From: Endocalyx cinctus
Lineage: Eukaryota; Ascomycota; Sordariomycetes; Amphisphaeriales; Apiosporaceae
Assembly: GCA_001600455.1 (NCBI GenBank)
Contig: BCKC01000001.1
Location: forward strand, 6,350,441 to 6,414,440
Reading direction: 5' to 3'
Length of the DNA: 64,000 nucleotides
Each line of letters starts with the position of its first letter. Positions within the stretch are counted from its first letter, which is position 1. Below the pieces are notes generated by a model. It made no database searches. It saw nothing but the letters and a program-made list of their open reading frames with translations, and had not been told where the DNA came from. This document shows, one piece after another, positions 11,068-22,038 of this stretch. The position numbers were made by a program, and so were the translations under genes.

Positions 11068-13752
11068 TTAGCCCTGAGCCGTAGGAATACCTGTCTGAAG
11101 AGAGGCTATTCTACTAGGTCCTAAGAATTCCTCCAAGGAAAAGAACGACAAGAATTGCTTGTCTACCTCCTCAGCTCTTTTCGAGTCGTCGTCGCCACCC
11201 TCCAGCACCTTGACCCGGACCTTGTTTTTGCAAAATGTCCGCAGTTCCCGGCATGCAGCATCGCCGTTTGTTCGGAGATAGCCCCTCATCACATCTCCGC
11301 AACTCAACACCATCCGACTCACGATATTTTCGCGCGACATGTTTAGATTGACGCCTGCATGGGCCCCACCACGGGCCACATGGTGGACGAGGAGGACAAG
11401 GTTCTGTATCATTGACTCGTCCGGCATGTAAGCGGGTGTAAAGTATTGCACGAACTTGTGGTGCTCCTTGGTTCGGATGAGGCGAAGTACCTCCATCGCG
11501 CGCCTGTGCATGCCGAAATAGTTAAAAAGAATGACCGGCTCCTCTTCGGAGAGCTTGGTCTTGATCATGGTAAGCAGTTGGAGCGGTCCGATATTGTGCG
11601 TGCTGGTCCATTTGTGCGCGATGAGCTGGTGCGGTTTGGATGACAGTACCGTTCGATTCCCAGTCTTCTTCCCTTTCTTCGGTTTCGCTGCTTTCACTGC
11701 GACGTCGCCTGAGAGGTCGTTGAGTAACTTTTCGACGCTGCCGCTAGTGATGGCCTTAGGACTGCCAGGGTTGATGTACTGTTCCCGGAAGAGATTCGCG
11801 ACCTTGGTGGTGGGCTCCAGTAGCCTCAAACTTGGGGTCGAAAGGAAGTCCGGGCGATGAAATTCACCATCTCTGCGTCTGGGATTGCCGGCAAATCGTG
11901 CGGTCGATGAAATTCCGGTTGCTAGCTCGAGCCTGTCGAGAGACTGAGATGCGTTCTTCGGCCTGTCCCCGACAAATATACGGTTTTCGCCATGTATCTT
12001 GATGAACATCTCCATGTCGGGCCATTCTAGAGTCTGGCCAGGCGCTTGACGCACCAAATTGTACAAGAAAGCCAACTGCTGGACGTCGAACCATTGGTTT
12101 GCAAGCGCCTGGCCGATGGTCTGCATACGTAGGTTGAGGTGCAGCATGAACAGGCCGCATAGAACGGGGTTACGTGAAAATAGAAGATGGTCAGGGTGGT
12201 TTTCGAGTGGTTTTGACAGCTTTTCGTATGCCATACGCGTCAAATTCTTCAGGGGGTCTTGTTCGATGAAGGCCTTGATACAATCGCGGATAGTCTGAAT
12301 CTCCTTATCCCCCTCCGGGGGCCAGAATTGCGGTTTTGGATGGGTCTTGGAGAGGTCCCAGAAATCATCAATCATCCTAGCGATGCGCAGACCCGACATA
12401 CGAAGATCAGCAAAGGAGCCCAGTCGACTTGCTCTCATAGTATGATGGGTATCAAGTAAGATCTGAGCGGCAAAGCATAACCACAAGTTGGGCTCCTTGT
12501 CGCGAATGAAATCGACAAAGCCGCTTGTAATCTCGTCTTTGATAGGCATGCCAACACCAAGCTGCTTGATCATGTAAAATTCGGGAAGAATCTCCATGAG
12601 GATGAGGGTGTCTTCTCTGAACTTTTCCGGCGTCGTCATTTTCGCTCGATCGGCCTTGGGGTCGTATGTACCGAAATGTCCTCGCTTATATAGGGGCACG
12701 CTGTTGTCCTGGATGACAGGCACCATGCTTTTTAGCAATGTTGCTGTGGGGAGGTAGATCCAGTCCGCAACGTCGGCCATATTCTGATTGTATGTCATGC
12801 CAACTTCGATTGACGGTGGCTCGAGTGCTCCGCGTGCTAGAGACGCGTTCACATACAGTAGTTCTTGCAGTGACGTATGGCCATCGGGAAGTTGGTCGGG
12901 CCAGCTGTCAACAACATCCTTGATCAAGTCGCGAGCGAGCTGTAAACTACTGTTAGTGACAACAGACGCAGTCATGAGGTCGATCTTCAGGTCTCGATAT
13001 TCCGTCCACGTTTGGGCGATGAAGGTCCTCCAGTTGTCGAGGTCATGGAATAGACAAAGCAGGCGGAAGTAAGCTTCAGAAAGGTGGGCATCGCGCCCTT
13101 GCTTGCTGGCATCGTCATCGTCCTCCATCACCTCGACCTTGATGATGGCTCGGGACTGCGTGGATGCTACCGACTCGGGGATGTCTTCTGTTTCCTCGAC
13201 GGTAAGTGCAGCAAACCTATTGAGCCAGGCTTGCGCGTCGGTCTCCGAAGACGAGGGTTGCTTCTTATTACTCTTGCTGCCATCCGGGTTCCCAGCTGCC
13301 ATAGGCTCGAGCAGATCACAGATTTGTTGGAGAACCTTGATGAAATGTACATGTCGATTGTTCGAGGCACTATCGCCCTTTCCCAGGTAGTGCGAAGTGA
13401 TCTCACTCCTCAGTTGAATAGCACGTTGTGCCCTAGCAAGGACAGACACCGGGACGTTGACAGCAGATTGGGCGACTGTCTGGGCGTAGGCCAAGAGCTG
13501 ACGGACGGTCACAGTATACTTCCCCTTCTCATCAGGCGGATGGTTTGTCTTGCCAACGGCGGCACCATCGGGGTTCACAGCCACAGCTGGGTTAGGTTCA
13601 TGGCCGCCTTTCTTAGCGATGTTGATTAACCACGTGGCAAAGCGGTCTGTATCGTCCTTGTATTGACGATAGCTGTCTTTCAAAAATTTTTGGAAGCATG
13701 GTGTTAAGTCTCTCGCTATTAGATGAGTGCCTTTGTCGAGAGGTCGGGTCAT
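11068..13752 (-). CDS. Large intronless DUF6604-domain protein
   Basis: One uninterrupted frame of 894 aa. The N-terminus (about residues 24-55, containing SYRQYKDDTDRFATWLINIA) is the conserved opening of the DUF6604 family, which occurs only in fungi and has no assigned biochemical activity. The rest of the DUF6604 domain extends through the first few hundred residues. Further on there are helical segments but no kinase, helicase or nuclease motif that I can recognise. Lysine-rich patches (KAAKPKKGKKTGNR) near residues 685-700 could serve nuclear import or nucleic-acid contact; this is inference. There is no signal peptide or membrane span. Intronlessness over 2.7 kb stands out against its multi-exon neighbours. 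Confidence 0.85.
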   Translation of the reverse strand: MTRPLDKGTHLIARDLTPCFQKFLKDSYRQYKDDTDRFATWLINIAKKGGHEPNPAVAVNPDGAAVGKTNHPPDEKGKYTVTVRQLLAYAQTVAQSAVNVPVSVLARAQRAIQLRSEITSHYLGKGDSASNNRHVHFIKVLQQICDLLEPMAAGNPDGSKSNKKQPSSSETDAQAWLNRFAALTVEETEDIPESVASTQSRAIIKVEVMEDDDDASKQGRDAHLSEAYFRLLCLFHDLDNWRTFIAQTWTEYRDLKIDLMTASVVTNSSLQLARDLIKDVVDSWPDQLPDGHTSLQELLYVNASLARGALEPPSIEVGMTYNQNMADVADWIYLPTATLLKSMVPVIQDNSVPLYKRGHFGTYDPKADRAKMTTPEKFREDTLILMEILPEFYMIKQLGVGMPIKDEITSGFVDFIRDKEPNLWLCFAAQILLDTHHTMRASRLGSFADLRMSGLRIARMIDDFWDLSKTHPKPQFWPPEGDKEIQTIRDCIKAFIEQDPLKNLTRMAYEKLSKPLENHPDHLLFSRNPVLCGLFMLHLNLRMQTIGQALANQWFDVQQLAFLYNLVRQAPGQTLEWPDMEMFIKIHGENRIFVGDRPKNASQSLDRLELATGISSTARFAGNPRRRDGEFHRPDFLSTPSLRLLEPTTKVANLFREQYINPGSPKAITSGSVEKLLNDLSGDVAVKAAKPKKGKKTGNRTVLSSKPHQLIAHKWTSTHNIGPLQLLTMIKTKLSEEEPVILFNYFGMHRRAMEVLRLIRTKEHHKFVQYFTPAYMPDESMIQNLVLLVHHVARGGAHAGVNLNMSRENIVSRMVLSCGDVMRGYLRTNGDAACRELRTFCKNKVRVKVLEGGDDDSKRAEEVDKQFLSFFSLEEFLGPSRIASLQTGIPTAQG

Positions 13753-14536
13753 TTACAAGATAAACTCTGTAAAACGGACAGCTCCTAGAAATTATTTGAC
13801 TGGTTGGTTGATTAACTATTGATTAGTCAATTAGCTTACGCATGTAACACCGAACACCGCATTCTTCGAATGCGGTGGCCCGTACGTAAGGTGGGGTTAT
13901 AGCCCACCTATTTAAAGGTTAGAATGATTTTACAAAAGTTATATTGGGAGTTTATTATTTAATGTGATGGCACATACGATATATCAAACCAAATGCTCGA
14001 AGTAATCAGTATATTTATCGAAGATCCTAAAGTTGAAGAAGAAAGGAAAGTACTTAGTAACTAGGTTAAGGTATTTCTAAAAAGATACAAATACCATTGT
14101 ATGGTAGGTGCCACCAACCTTCAGCTGGCCCCACCTGAAGTACAGTCCCATTCAAAGTATGTATACCACCATGCACTGTGCCATGCCGTGACAATCCATC
14201 ATCAAGACAAAACGTAAATTCCCCCTTATATGTGCAGATGTATATTTGCTTGCTTATGAGATAGGTGTTTGTGATAAACATTTCTATTTGCCGCCGTTTT
14301 TCAAGATATTTTCCCGTTGCAACGCCTTCCAGGTCAACCATGATGTCAATAATTCTACAGTTGTTAAACTAATATGCCAAATAAATTTATCCACTCCAAG
14401 CAAAACTAAACAGCGAGCTTATTTTTTTAAATTATTTACTTCTTTTCTCTTCCTATCTCTCTATCCAGATTTCTCAGACCCTCTTCGCATAATCTAATCA
14501 TCAACATCCTTTAGCCTTCCGTTTTCTACCTTCTTT
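13753..14536. other. Intergenic region upstream of the DUF6604 gene
   Basis: AT-rich, about 780 bases. A short palindrome-like stretch near 13853-13875 (GCATTC...GAATGC) lies close to the DUF6604 start. No gene seen. Confidence 0.5.
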
Positions 14537-15037
14537 TCAAGCAGCCGTAAAAGCCACCACGCCCCAGAACAAAGCACCCGCCAACCACCACCAAGACGAC
14601 TGCTCCCCTTTCCACCTACCCCCACCGGCCATCCACGTCGGCGTCGTCCCCGACGTCGACGTCCCGCCCTGGTTGTCGCCTGACTCGGACTCGACGTGGA
14701 AGTCGTACGACAGGCCGCTCGGGGCGCAGGTGGTACCGTCCGCGCACGGCATCACCACGCTCCAGCGGCCCGCCGCGCACCGCTGCCAGGATGTCGTCAG
14801 GCAGTTCCACTGTCCTTCGGAGCCCTCGCACGAAGACCCTTCGGCCATGGCTCGCCTGAGTATTTTGTGGGTTGTTGTTGTTGTTGTTGAAGAAGAAGAA
14901 GCGTCTGTCATGCTTAATAACGGTGAATTTGCCGCGGGCGCGGCGAGAGTGAGCTGTGGTAGGAGTATAAATGCCGCGGCGAGAAAAGTGAGGAGAAACG
15001 TGACGCTATGGCTTAATATGGGGTTATGTATAGCCAT
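14537..15037 (-). CDS. Small GPI-anchor-like surface protein with a cysteine-rich, chitin-binding-like module
   Basis: I chose the ATG at 15037 because it immediately precedes a signal peptide (about residues 1-32, with LLTFLAAAFILLPQLTLAAP). The upstream in-frame extension to 15160 has no such feature. The 166-aa product has a Ser/Thr run encoded by TCT and ACA repeats. It then has a compact module with spaced cysteines, from GSSCEGSEGQWNCLTTSWQR to CADGTTCAPSGLSY; the layout resembles small fungal carbohydrate-binding modules such as CBM19. A Gly/Ser/Thr-rich stalk and a C-terminal hydrophobic tail (WWWLAGALFWGVVAF) follow, which resembles a GPI-attachment signal. Role inferred: cell-wall or surface protein, possibly chitin-binding. 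The module assignment is tentative. Confidence 0.72.
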   Translation of the reverse strand: MAIHNPILSHSVTFLLTFLAAAFILLPQLTLAAPAANSPLLSMTDASSSSTTTTTTHKILRRAMAEGSSCEGSEGQWNCLTTSWQRCAAGRWSVVMPCADGTTCAPSGLSYDFHVESESGDNQGGTSTSGTTPTWMAGGGRWKGEQSSWWWLAGALFWGVVAFTAA

Positions 15038-15786
15038 TTTTAAAATAATACAGTCGTAATTGGGTGCCGAGGAGATTGCCCCTTTACTTTGGTGAGAGTT
15101 ACTTATTGTGGCGTGAGGTGACGAGAGTTTTTGTGCTTTGACAAAATTATACTCTAGCATCCATTTCTAGAGTGAGTTCTACAACAATGCGAAGAAATAG
15201 TTAAATGTAAAGTGGTATTGATATGATTCTAAGAAAGTGGTTTTGTGTACATGTAGTGATTAATTCCTATCAATGCCCCCTCTCCTAAATCGTACACTCA
15301 CGAAAATCGGTCGGTGTAGGTAAGGCATAGTCGAAAAAAGATACCCATTCATTAACTACCATATGATATAATAAACGCTACGAAAAGAGAGTTAGGTTGC
15401 ATAAAATGAGATATTTTCTTCTTCTTATTTCTCCCCAAAATTTAATTACGCAACCAACTCAGTCTCCAACGTTATTTGCAAATAAATATTAAATTTAACC
15501 ATCACTTTATTGTCACCGCCTTACTCCTAAATAACGGAATGCTTGCCCTGCATATGCACAATTAAGTAGGCCCACCGGCTCACCACATCTCCGACCCGAT
15601 TCGGTATTGCTGCCCGATTATCAGGAACGTGGGCGGATCCGATTGGTAAATAGAAGCGAGAAGCGAGAAAAAAATAATAATAATTCAACGTGTCCCACAA
15701 ACAAGGGATTACCATGAAGAAGGAATTAATAAACCCCTAGCTATAGAAGAGAATTAGGGATTGGGGCAAAAAAAAAACCGTTCCCT
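15038..15786. other. Intergenic region between two minus-strand genes
   Basis: About 750 AT-rich bases with short poly-A/T runs. It is the promoter region of the GPI-type protein gene. No gene seen. Confidence 0.5.
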
Positions 15787-16185
15787 TTATATAATAAACA
15801 CCGGCATCGTGATCACTTCTGAGCCTGACGGCTGACTTCTAACTCTTTCAGGCACCCTCGGACCATCCTCGGCCCGTGCCGTGTATTTGGGCGGCGGTAC
15901 TTCCGCTCGCTCCACCTGAGCTCGGTATCCGTTGCGGCCCGAGATATTGTACTCCGGCATCGGGTAGCTCGGTTCTGGTTGTGGAGCAGTGCCCGGGTAA
16001 CGACGCCTGAGCCTGATAGCTTCGACTTGCATATTCGTAGAGCGCATCCATAATATAATGATGCAAAGAATTACGAAGCTGAGGACTCCGAGAAATGCAA
16101 CAGCTATATGATATCTAGCTAAGAGATAGTCGTAATCGTCGCCGCTTACGCTGTCGCTTGTCGTCGTGTCTTCTTCTACCATCAT
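15787..16185 (-). CDS. Small single-pass membrane protein with a PPxY motif
   Basis: 132 aa, single exon, family not recognised. The N-terminal 24 residues are acidic and Ser/Thr-rich and probably face outward or the lumen. One strong membrane segment follows at about residues 25-47 (AVAFLGVLSFVILCIIILWM), then a basic stop-transfer RLRRRY. The cytoplasmic tail is rich in proline and carries PPPKYT at 97-102, which includes a PPxY motif (PPKY, 98-101), plus PMPEY at 75-79. PPxY motifs bind WW domains, as in Rsp5/Nedd4 ubiquitin-ligase adaptors; that role is inference. Two Met codons start the frame (16185 and 16182). Confidence 0.6.
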   Translation of the reverse strand: MMVEEDTTTSDSVSGDDYDYLLARYHIAVAFLGVLSFVILCIIILWMRSTNMQVEAIRLRRRYPGTAPQPEPSYPMPEYNISGRNGYRAQVERAEVPPPKYTARAEDGPRVPERVRSQPSGSEVITMPVFII

Positions 16186-16872
16186 GATGACGAAGTATCT
16201 CCTGATTTGGTAGTTTTTTTTAGGAGGGGTATGAAATTAGTATCTAGACTATCAAATTAAATAAATTAGTTATTTGATTATGAGGCGTCTGCTTTACTGT
16301 AATTTTATGTATTCGGGTTGACTACTTACGTATCTTGGGTCGTAAATAGGCTGCACAATCAGAAATCTAGAAAGCTTTTGTGCAATAAAACATCAAGAAA
16401 AACCTTTCGCTGGGCACTTGATTATATATAATAAAAATTGGGAAGACTTAAATGACTAGGTAGCTTCCATTTAATAACAGATTTTGGAATAATTAGGTTG
16501 AACAAATCATCTGATGATATCAAGTCGCTGTACGGTACTTCGTGGCCTCATACAATAACTTATCTTAAATGACATTCAAGTTGACATCAAGTGACACTAT
16601 ATTTCAACATAATTCACAGTTTCTTTCAAGTTGTAATTACAAACCAAAAGAAAACCAACATTCACGGAAATATGTCAAAAGGGGTATTTAAGAGTGATGG
16701 GATATTCTATTTAATAGTTATGGTTCAGTCCACACGTATATATATTTATAAATCACTAACTAACTAACTAACTGTATCCTAACACTGAGCTTACGCTTAA
16801 CAACCCAAGCCATAGTCAATTAAAGAATGTGTAAATATACCACTGGCTTGATGTCTAGTCTCCCTCGCTCTT
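16186..16872. other. Intergenic region downstream of the tyrosinase gene
   Basis: About 690 AT-rich bases. A (CTAA)n-like stretch occurs near 16757-16771. No gene seen. Confidence 0.5.
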
Positions 16873-18212
16873 TTAGACAAATTCATGGCAAACAAAGCCG
16901 CCGCTGATGTCCATAACATCTGCGATAGTAGCGTTCGGGATTAGACCGACAGCGTACAGGGTGTGCATGAGAGTGGTGGTGTTTCCGCCATCGTTGAAGT
17001 AGTCGACGAAAGCTGGGTCTACGGTCGAGGAGCCACCACCCTGGCCACCACCGGGTCCGCGGCTACCCTTCGTGTTCGCGCCACCGATGTCGGTCAGACG
17101 CTCCGGAAGGCCGAGTGCTTGCCAGTCCCAGAACACCTTGTCGAGGTAACCGTGGTGGAGGAAGAAGACGGGGTCACCGGGCGAGAGCAAGACGTTCGAC
17201 ATCTGAATCATACTTAGTCAGCCCATTGTGAAGTAGAAGGTTAAGAAGTAATTATTACTAGTCTCCACCAAATGATTAATTGCAGAGAGGGACAAAAGAG
17301 CATTTGTCCCCCCCCCCCCCCCCCTTTTTTTTTTTTTGATATGAGAAGAAGGAGAAGAAACAGAAGAAAAAGACTCACCAAACCTCCAGTACCTCCATGG
17401 CCAGCACTGTGGGGCGCGCCCTCGAGACAGTTCCAAGCGTCGACGAAGGACTCCATCTTGAGGCACACGTCGACGTTTGCGGAATCAGCGTTGCTGAAGG
17501 ATCGGTCGTTGATGCTGCGAGTGATGCAGTAGTCCGAGGTGGACATGTCGGCGTTGAAGTGGAGCGTCAGGTTGGCGAACGGGCCGTCCTCGATGCATCG
17601 GCCGCTACCGGTGCCGTCGCCGCCGAATCCGACCTCCGTGTCCCAGACCACGGAAGAAAGGACATCGTCGGCATCCGCCGGCTCGTTCCAGTACGGGATG
17701 GGTCCGTCGTAGCCGCACTCGTCCGCTAGGAGACGGGCGTGCGCAACTACGAAGTAACGGTGGAAGGGGAGGAAGGCACCCTATAATATTCTGCTATTAG
17801 TTTACGTCTTCCATTGTTTATCCCTCTATTATCTAGGTCTTTAAGCTTTCTCTGTGAATTAGTACGTACCACATTGTGGATGTAATCTCCTTGGACGGCG
17901 TGGGCGGCCTGCAGCTCATCCCAGACAGTGGTCGCGCCGGGAATGCCAATTTTTGCGGGAGTTTCCATCAAGCAGAGATCAGCGTTGATGTACGCAAGCT
18001 TCTCGTCGGAGGTCAGGGTCTCCCTATATATGGGCGTAAGTCAGTAAATCATATTTTCCGTTGTATACTAGAGATGAAAGTCGAACTCACCATGCCTTAC
18101 GCTGCGTCTTCGTGACACATTCGTCCTGTCGACGCTCGGAAGCAGGAGCGCCCAGGACGGGGCTCGAGGCGAGCAAAAGCGCGGTAGCAACGAGAGCTTT
18201 GGAAGAAGGCAT
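16873..18212 (-). CDS. Secreted tyrosinase (type-3 copper phenol oxidase), short form
   Basis: Four exons: 18212-18091, 18023-17870, 17780-17379 and 17202-16873, 335 aa. Residues 1-21 are a signal peptide (SSKALVATALLLASSPVLGAP). CuA histidines fit H82, H90 and H99 (AHAVQGDYIHNV, then FLPFHRYFV). CuB histidines fit H216 and H220 (PHSAGHGGTGG) and the HH pair at 242-243 (DPVFFLHHGYLDK). The enzyme would oxidise mono- or diphenols to quinones, for example in pigment formation or defence. It lacks the long C-terminal lid domain of intracellular fungal tyrosinases, so it belongs to the short secreted class. Frames join cleanly: W41 is split by intron 1, and introns 2 and 3 fall between codons. 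Intron 3 has a long G/C and A/T homopolymer. Confidence 0.92.
17310..17338. repeat. Adjacent homopolymers (poly-C then poly-T on the plus strand) inside tyrosinase intron 3
   Basis: About 17 C followed by about 12 T between 17310 and 17338. In the sense (minus) direction the intron reads poly-A then poly-G. Such runs are prone to length errors. Confidence 0.85.
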
Positions 18213-20934
18213 TTTGACGATGGAGATTCTTTGAGAAGTCTTTGATGTCTGTTTTTCACCCTGTCTTTCTGTATTTCATATCCATATTGCTGTGATATCC
18301 CTTTGATATTTATATCCATTCTTCACGTCATGTTTTCGATGAAGATATCTCGACTCCTCCTATACCGAGAAAGCGTAGCGTACCGCGATACAACACAACA
18401 TTGCTTGCCACTCAGTTCGTTACATGACATGGTCTGGGCTGGAAAACATTGATTCACGAATCTAGCAGGTCAAAAGCCAATCCAAATAACTCGAGATAAA
18501 CTCCACACCTCATCCCGACATGCTTGGGCGTGACGCGTCATCCTCAGAGACTCGGTCCTTCCCTCGCCTTGCATGCTAGCAGGCTCTCGCCTAGAGGGCT
18601 GGTGCTGCCCTGATTGGAAGAACAACTCAAGAGAGACAGGTTATACTGCACATTAATCGAGTAGGTGGGTGTGTTTTTGTTCCGTATCTGAGACTTCGGA
18701 TGATCCACCCATTTTTAGAACTTCCATCTAGATCGGCTGGTTCCGGATCTTATTCATAAGATATAATTAGTTATTTTTGCACTCTTACGGAACTACGGTT
18801 CTGACTCCGAATATTCAGGGTTGCTCAATAAGCTTATTTGTGCTATCGCCAACATCCTTCGTAGGGGTCGTGGGAATTTCCTATCGACCAATTACTGCTT
18901 GAGGAATCCTTTCCTCGCTCCTTTCCGCCCAGACGAAAAGCTTGGCTTATGACTTGATTGGAAGCGGTCGGCAGGATGATTAAATAAAATACAACACTCC
19001 GAAGGCTTAGGTGCCACACAAAAAAATGTAGCGTCGGCAGAACTGGCAGACAGGCGATAGCATGTTAATACCTGACACTTGATTCAGGGTCGTATAGATA
19101 GTAACCAACCTCTTTCTCAGAACGGTGACGGTCCTGATAATCTTCATTCCAGAAATCGAGTCCGCCGCTCTCAAATAGATGCGATGTAACGAAACCATGC
19201 GCCAAGTAATAAATATTTGATGTCGGCGATGGACATCATGCATATAACCTAGTAGGCTTACGTCTTCATCTGCATGAGGTAGCTTTGGGGTGGTGATTTT
19301 TTTTCGGCCGCGTGTTATCCTTCACCTATACAACAAGGCTTTGTCTATGAACTTCAAAGGGCATTTACGGGCACGTTAACCGCCCTTTGTTTTTGACCGG
19401 CAGTGAAATCGGGAAATTACGTTTACCGTGGAAATGTATTCCATAATTAAAAGAGCCGCCTTTAAACCTTACTGTACGTACGAAAGAATCCTGTCCTTTG
19501 ACTCAAAATACTAGTAAGGGGAGTAATTCTGCAAGGATGATTTTTGGACATGAGGGCAATCACGTCATTGGACCTTTTTCTTGCGATATATTTGCTTACG
19601 TACACAAAATATGCCGTATTGTTGTAGAGAGTTAAGCATTCTACCTAATATCAACAACAAGAGTTACGATATATTGTTTCTTTAACATAGGGGATGGGCT
19701 TGTTAAATTTCTGTGTAGATCTTTGCTAATTCTTTGGATCGCTAATGCCAGTGCCTGATGTAAAGTAAGTTAAGTAGATCAGCCCAAGCCACGAAAATCC
19801 GGGGAAGAGTATGTAGGTATGTACAAAACAAAAGTGATTGGCACGGTTAGTTAGATACAACATGTGTCGATAATAAGACAGACAAAACTCTTTGCACTGG
19901 TGGGTGGCACAACAGAGGGAAAAACGATAAAGGAGGTGTGAACTATAGTTGCATTGGATCGCTCGAAATGCCTGATCCTTCAAAAATTTCAATAGTGTGT
20001 TCTTCTCGGTCCTCGAACCCGATCTAATCTCTACAAAATAATCCGTCTCTATGAATAGCTTCAGACTATTCTAGAACAAATCGAACATGAGAATAAATCA
20101 ATCAATAAATCAATGCAGAAGAAACAGACCCTCGGAATCGTAACATGACAATCGCATAATGCTGCTACTTTATCTATCTTCCGAGAGCCTTATTCGGAAC
20201 TTCGTCCGGTTCGGCGCGTGATAGCGAATCATAGATTCCAATGTCGTGTTCCCATCTATGTCAAGGTTGACAACATGAAATCGGAGTCACAAGCGTATAA
20301 CCGGATGTCTTGTAAGCCACAAATATTTCTTACTTAAGCTACCCGCATTGCTTCATAATGGGCAACGTTTCTTCGCCTATTGGTAAACGAAGGATTTTTC
20401 TTCTGCTTCATTGATTCTAGAACTCGATATCTTTGTCTATCAACCTGTACGTTGACCTGCATGCAGAAAAACCGTTCACCCTTTTCTTACACAACGGTAT
20501 CATCCGCTCCAACGGACAGTTGCTAGTTTTAGACTCGACTTCGGTGAGGCGAAATTCGCGTTACCATAAGACCATAAGACAGCCAACGCCGACCCCAATT
20601 ATCAAGGATGAAGACGAAATGCAACAGCTTTTAGGAAGGTACTATTGTTAGATTCGAAGCGGCACAACATCTAGATCACGAGAGATAGGACTTGGAAAGC
20701 CTGCGTACACCTGAACGCCACTTCGCTTCCCTTATACCCAATGAAGCTTGTTCAAACCCCCTATCATGAACCAATGATTCCTCAAACAGCATTCGATAGC
20801 TTCACGGATAGCACCCGCTGATGCTGCGGGTTAAAAAAATCGGTTTGCAAAAGATCAGGATCACAAACTACATTCCGTGCCACAAACTTCTGACTCCATG
20901 GCGTTATCGTGAGCTGTCTAGTTGTCGTCCCAAG
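18213..20934. other. Gene-poor intergenic region
   Basis: About 2.7 kb upstream of the tyrosinase gene and downstream of the aldolase gene. Only short ORFs without motifs are present. The tyrosinase promoter should lie in the first kilobase. Confidence 0.55.
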
Positions 20935-22038
20935 TTACATTTTCATCGCGTTCATGACCTCGTCCCACTCCGCCCAAGCACCATCAGGGATCTTGCCTCT
21001 CAACGGCGCCCTGCCTCCCTCGAGGTTCCCGAACCCTGCCACGCGATAGATACCTTCCCTGATTCCCAGGATACCCCATTTGCCTACGAATTCTTCCGCT
21101 CTGCTGACCTTGTACTGCAGGTCCCTGGCCTCCTGGAGCGTGGCGTCGTCGAGCGGTCGCTTCGTGATCGTGTTGAACAACGTTACCACCGTCTTGGGCC
21201 AGAACGCGGCGAGCCCGTCGATCACGCCAGCTGCGTTGAAGGCCACTATGGGACCGAGCTGCTGGCCGAAGCCGCTGTAGACTTTGAACTTGGAGTGATC
21301 GATCTTGGGTGAAGTCGATACTTGGACGTGATAAGAAACATTTCCGTGGGACCTATTATAACGGCTTTGTCAGCATCTTCGAAGCTTTCTTCACCTTTGT
21401 TCTCTTCACTTACATCTTGCAGCCCACGATATTGGGGTGCTGTGCTAAGGTCTCGTATGTTTCTGGAGTCACCATGATTCCGTTTGTGACGCCGGGATAA
21501 TTGTATCTAATCGCCGACACCTTTGCGTCAGTATATATACATATATATATGCGGCGAAAATTTTCCCCAACTCAAAAGTTTGATTAGAATCTCACATCAA
21601 GATCGGGATCGGGCTCTTATCCGCGACGGTGGTATACCACTCGATGAGCCCCGCCTGCGAAGCGGCGCCGCCGAAGTATCCCGGCGCCAGGACGAGGCCC
21701 CACTGGGCGCCGGCCTCCTGGGAATCCCTCAGCCACTCGAGGGCCTCGTCGACGGCGTTGACGAGGACGCCGGCCATGATGGGGTAGTCGGGAAACCCGG
21801 CGGCGTCGAGGCCGGAGCGCACGCCAGATATGAGGTCCTTCCTCTCCGCCCGCGACAGGTGGACGGCCTCGCCCGTCGACCCCAGTATCACCAGCCCGTG
21901 CACGCCGTTCTTGGCCAGGAATATCGTGTGCTCCGCCTGCGCCGTCACGTCGATCTCGGCCTGGTGCGCGCCCGAAGCAATGGGCTTGAAGAAGGTAGGA
22001 GATGGCACGAAAACGCCGGGCGGTGGACTTCGGACCAT
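20935..22038 (-). CDS. DapA/KdgA-family class I aldolase (dihydrodipicolinate synthase superfamily)
   Basis: Three exons: 22038-21596, 21506-21414 and 21352-20935, 317 aa. Superfamily marks are the GSTGEAVHL loop (GSTGE at 53-57), the tyrosine of IYNYPG (Tyr151), and the Schiff-base lysine of GCKMSHGN (Lys178). Exon joins restore IYNYPG and GCKMSHGN exactly, supporting both introns. Fungi make lysine through alpha-aminoadipate, so a biosynthetic DapA role is unlikely. The superfamily includes 2-keto-3-deoxy sugar-acid aldolases and 4-hydroxy-2-oxoglutarate aldolases. The divergent neighbour is a galactonate-dehydratase homologue, so a 2-keto-3-deoxy-aldonate aldolase yielding pyruvate is the favoured inference. 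There is no targeting signal, so it is probably cytosolic. The start at 22038 sits where homology begins; the upstream in-frame codons are AT-rich leader. Confidence 0.9.
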
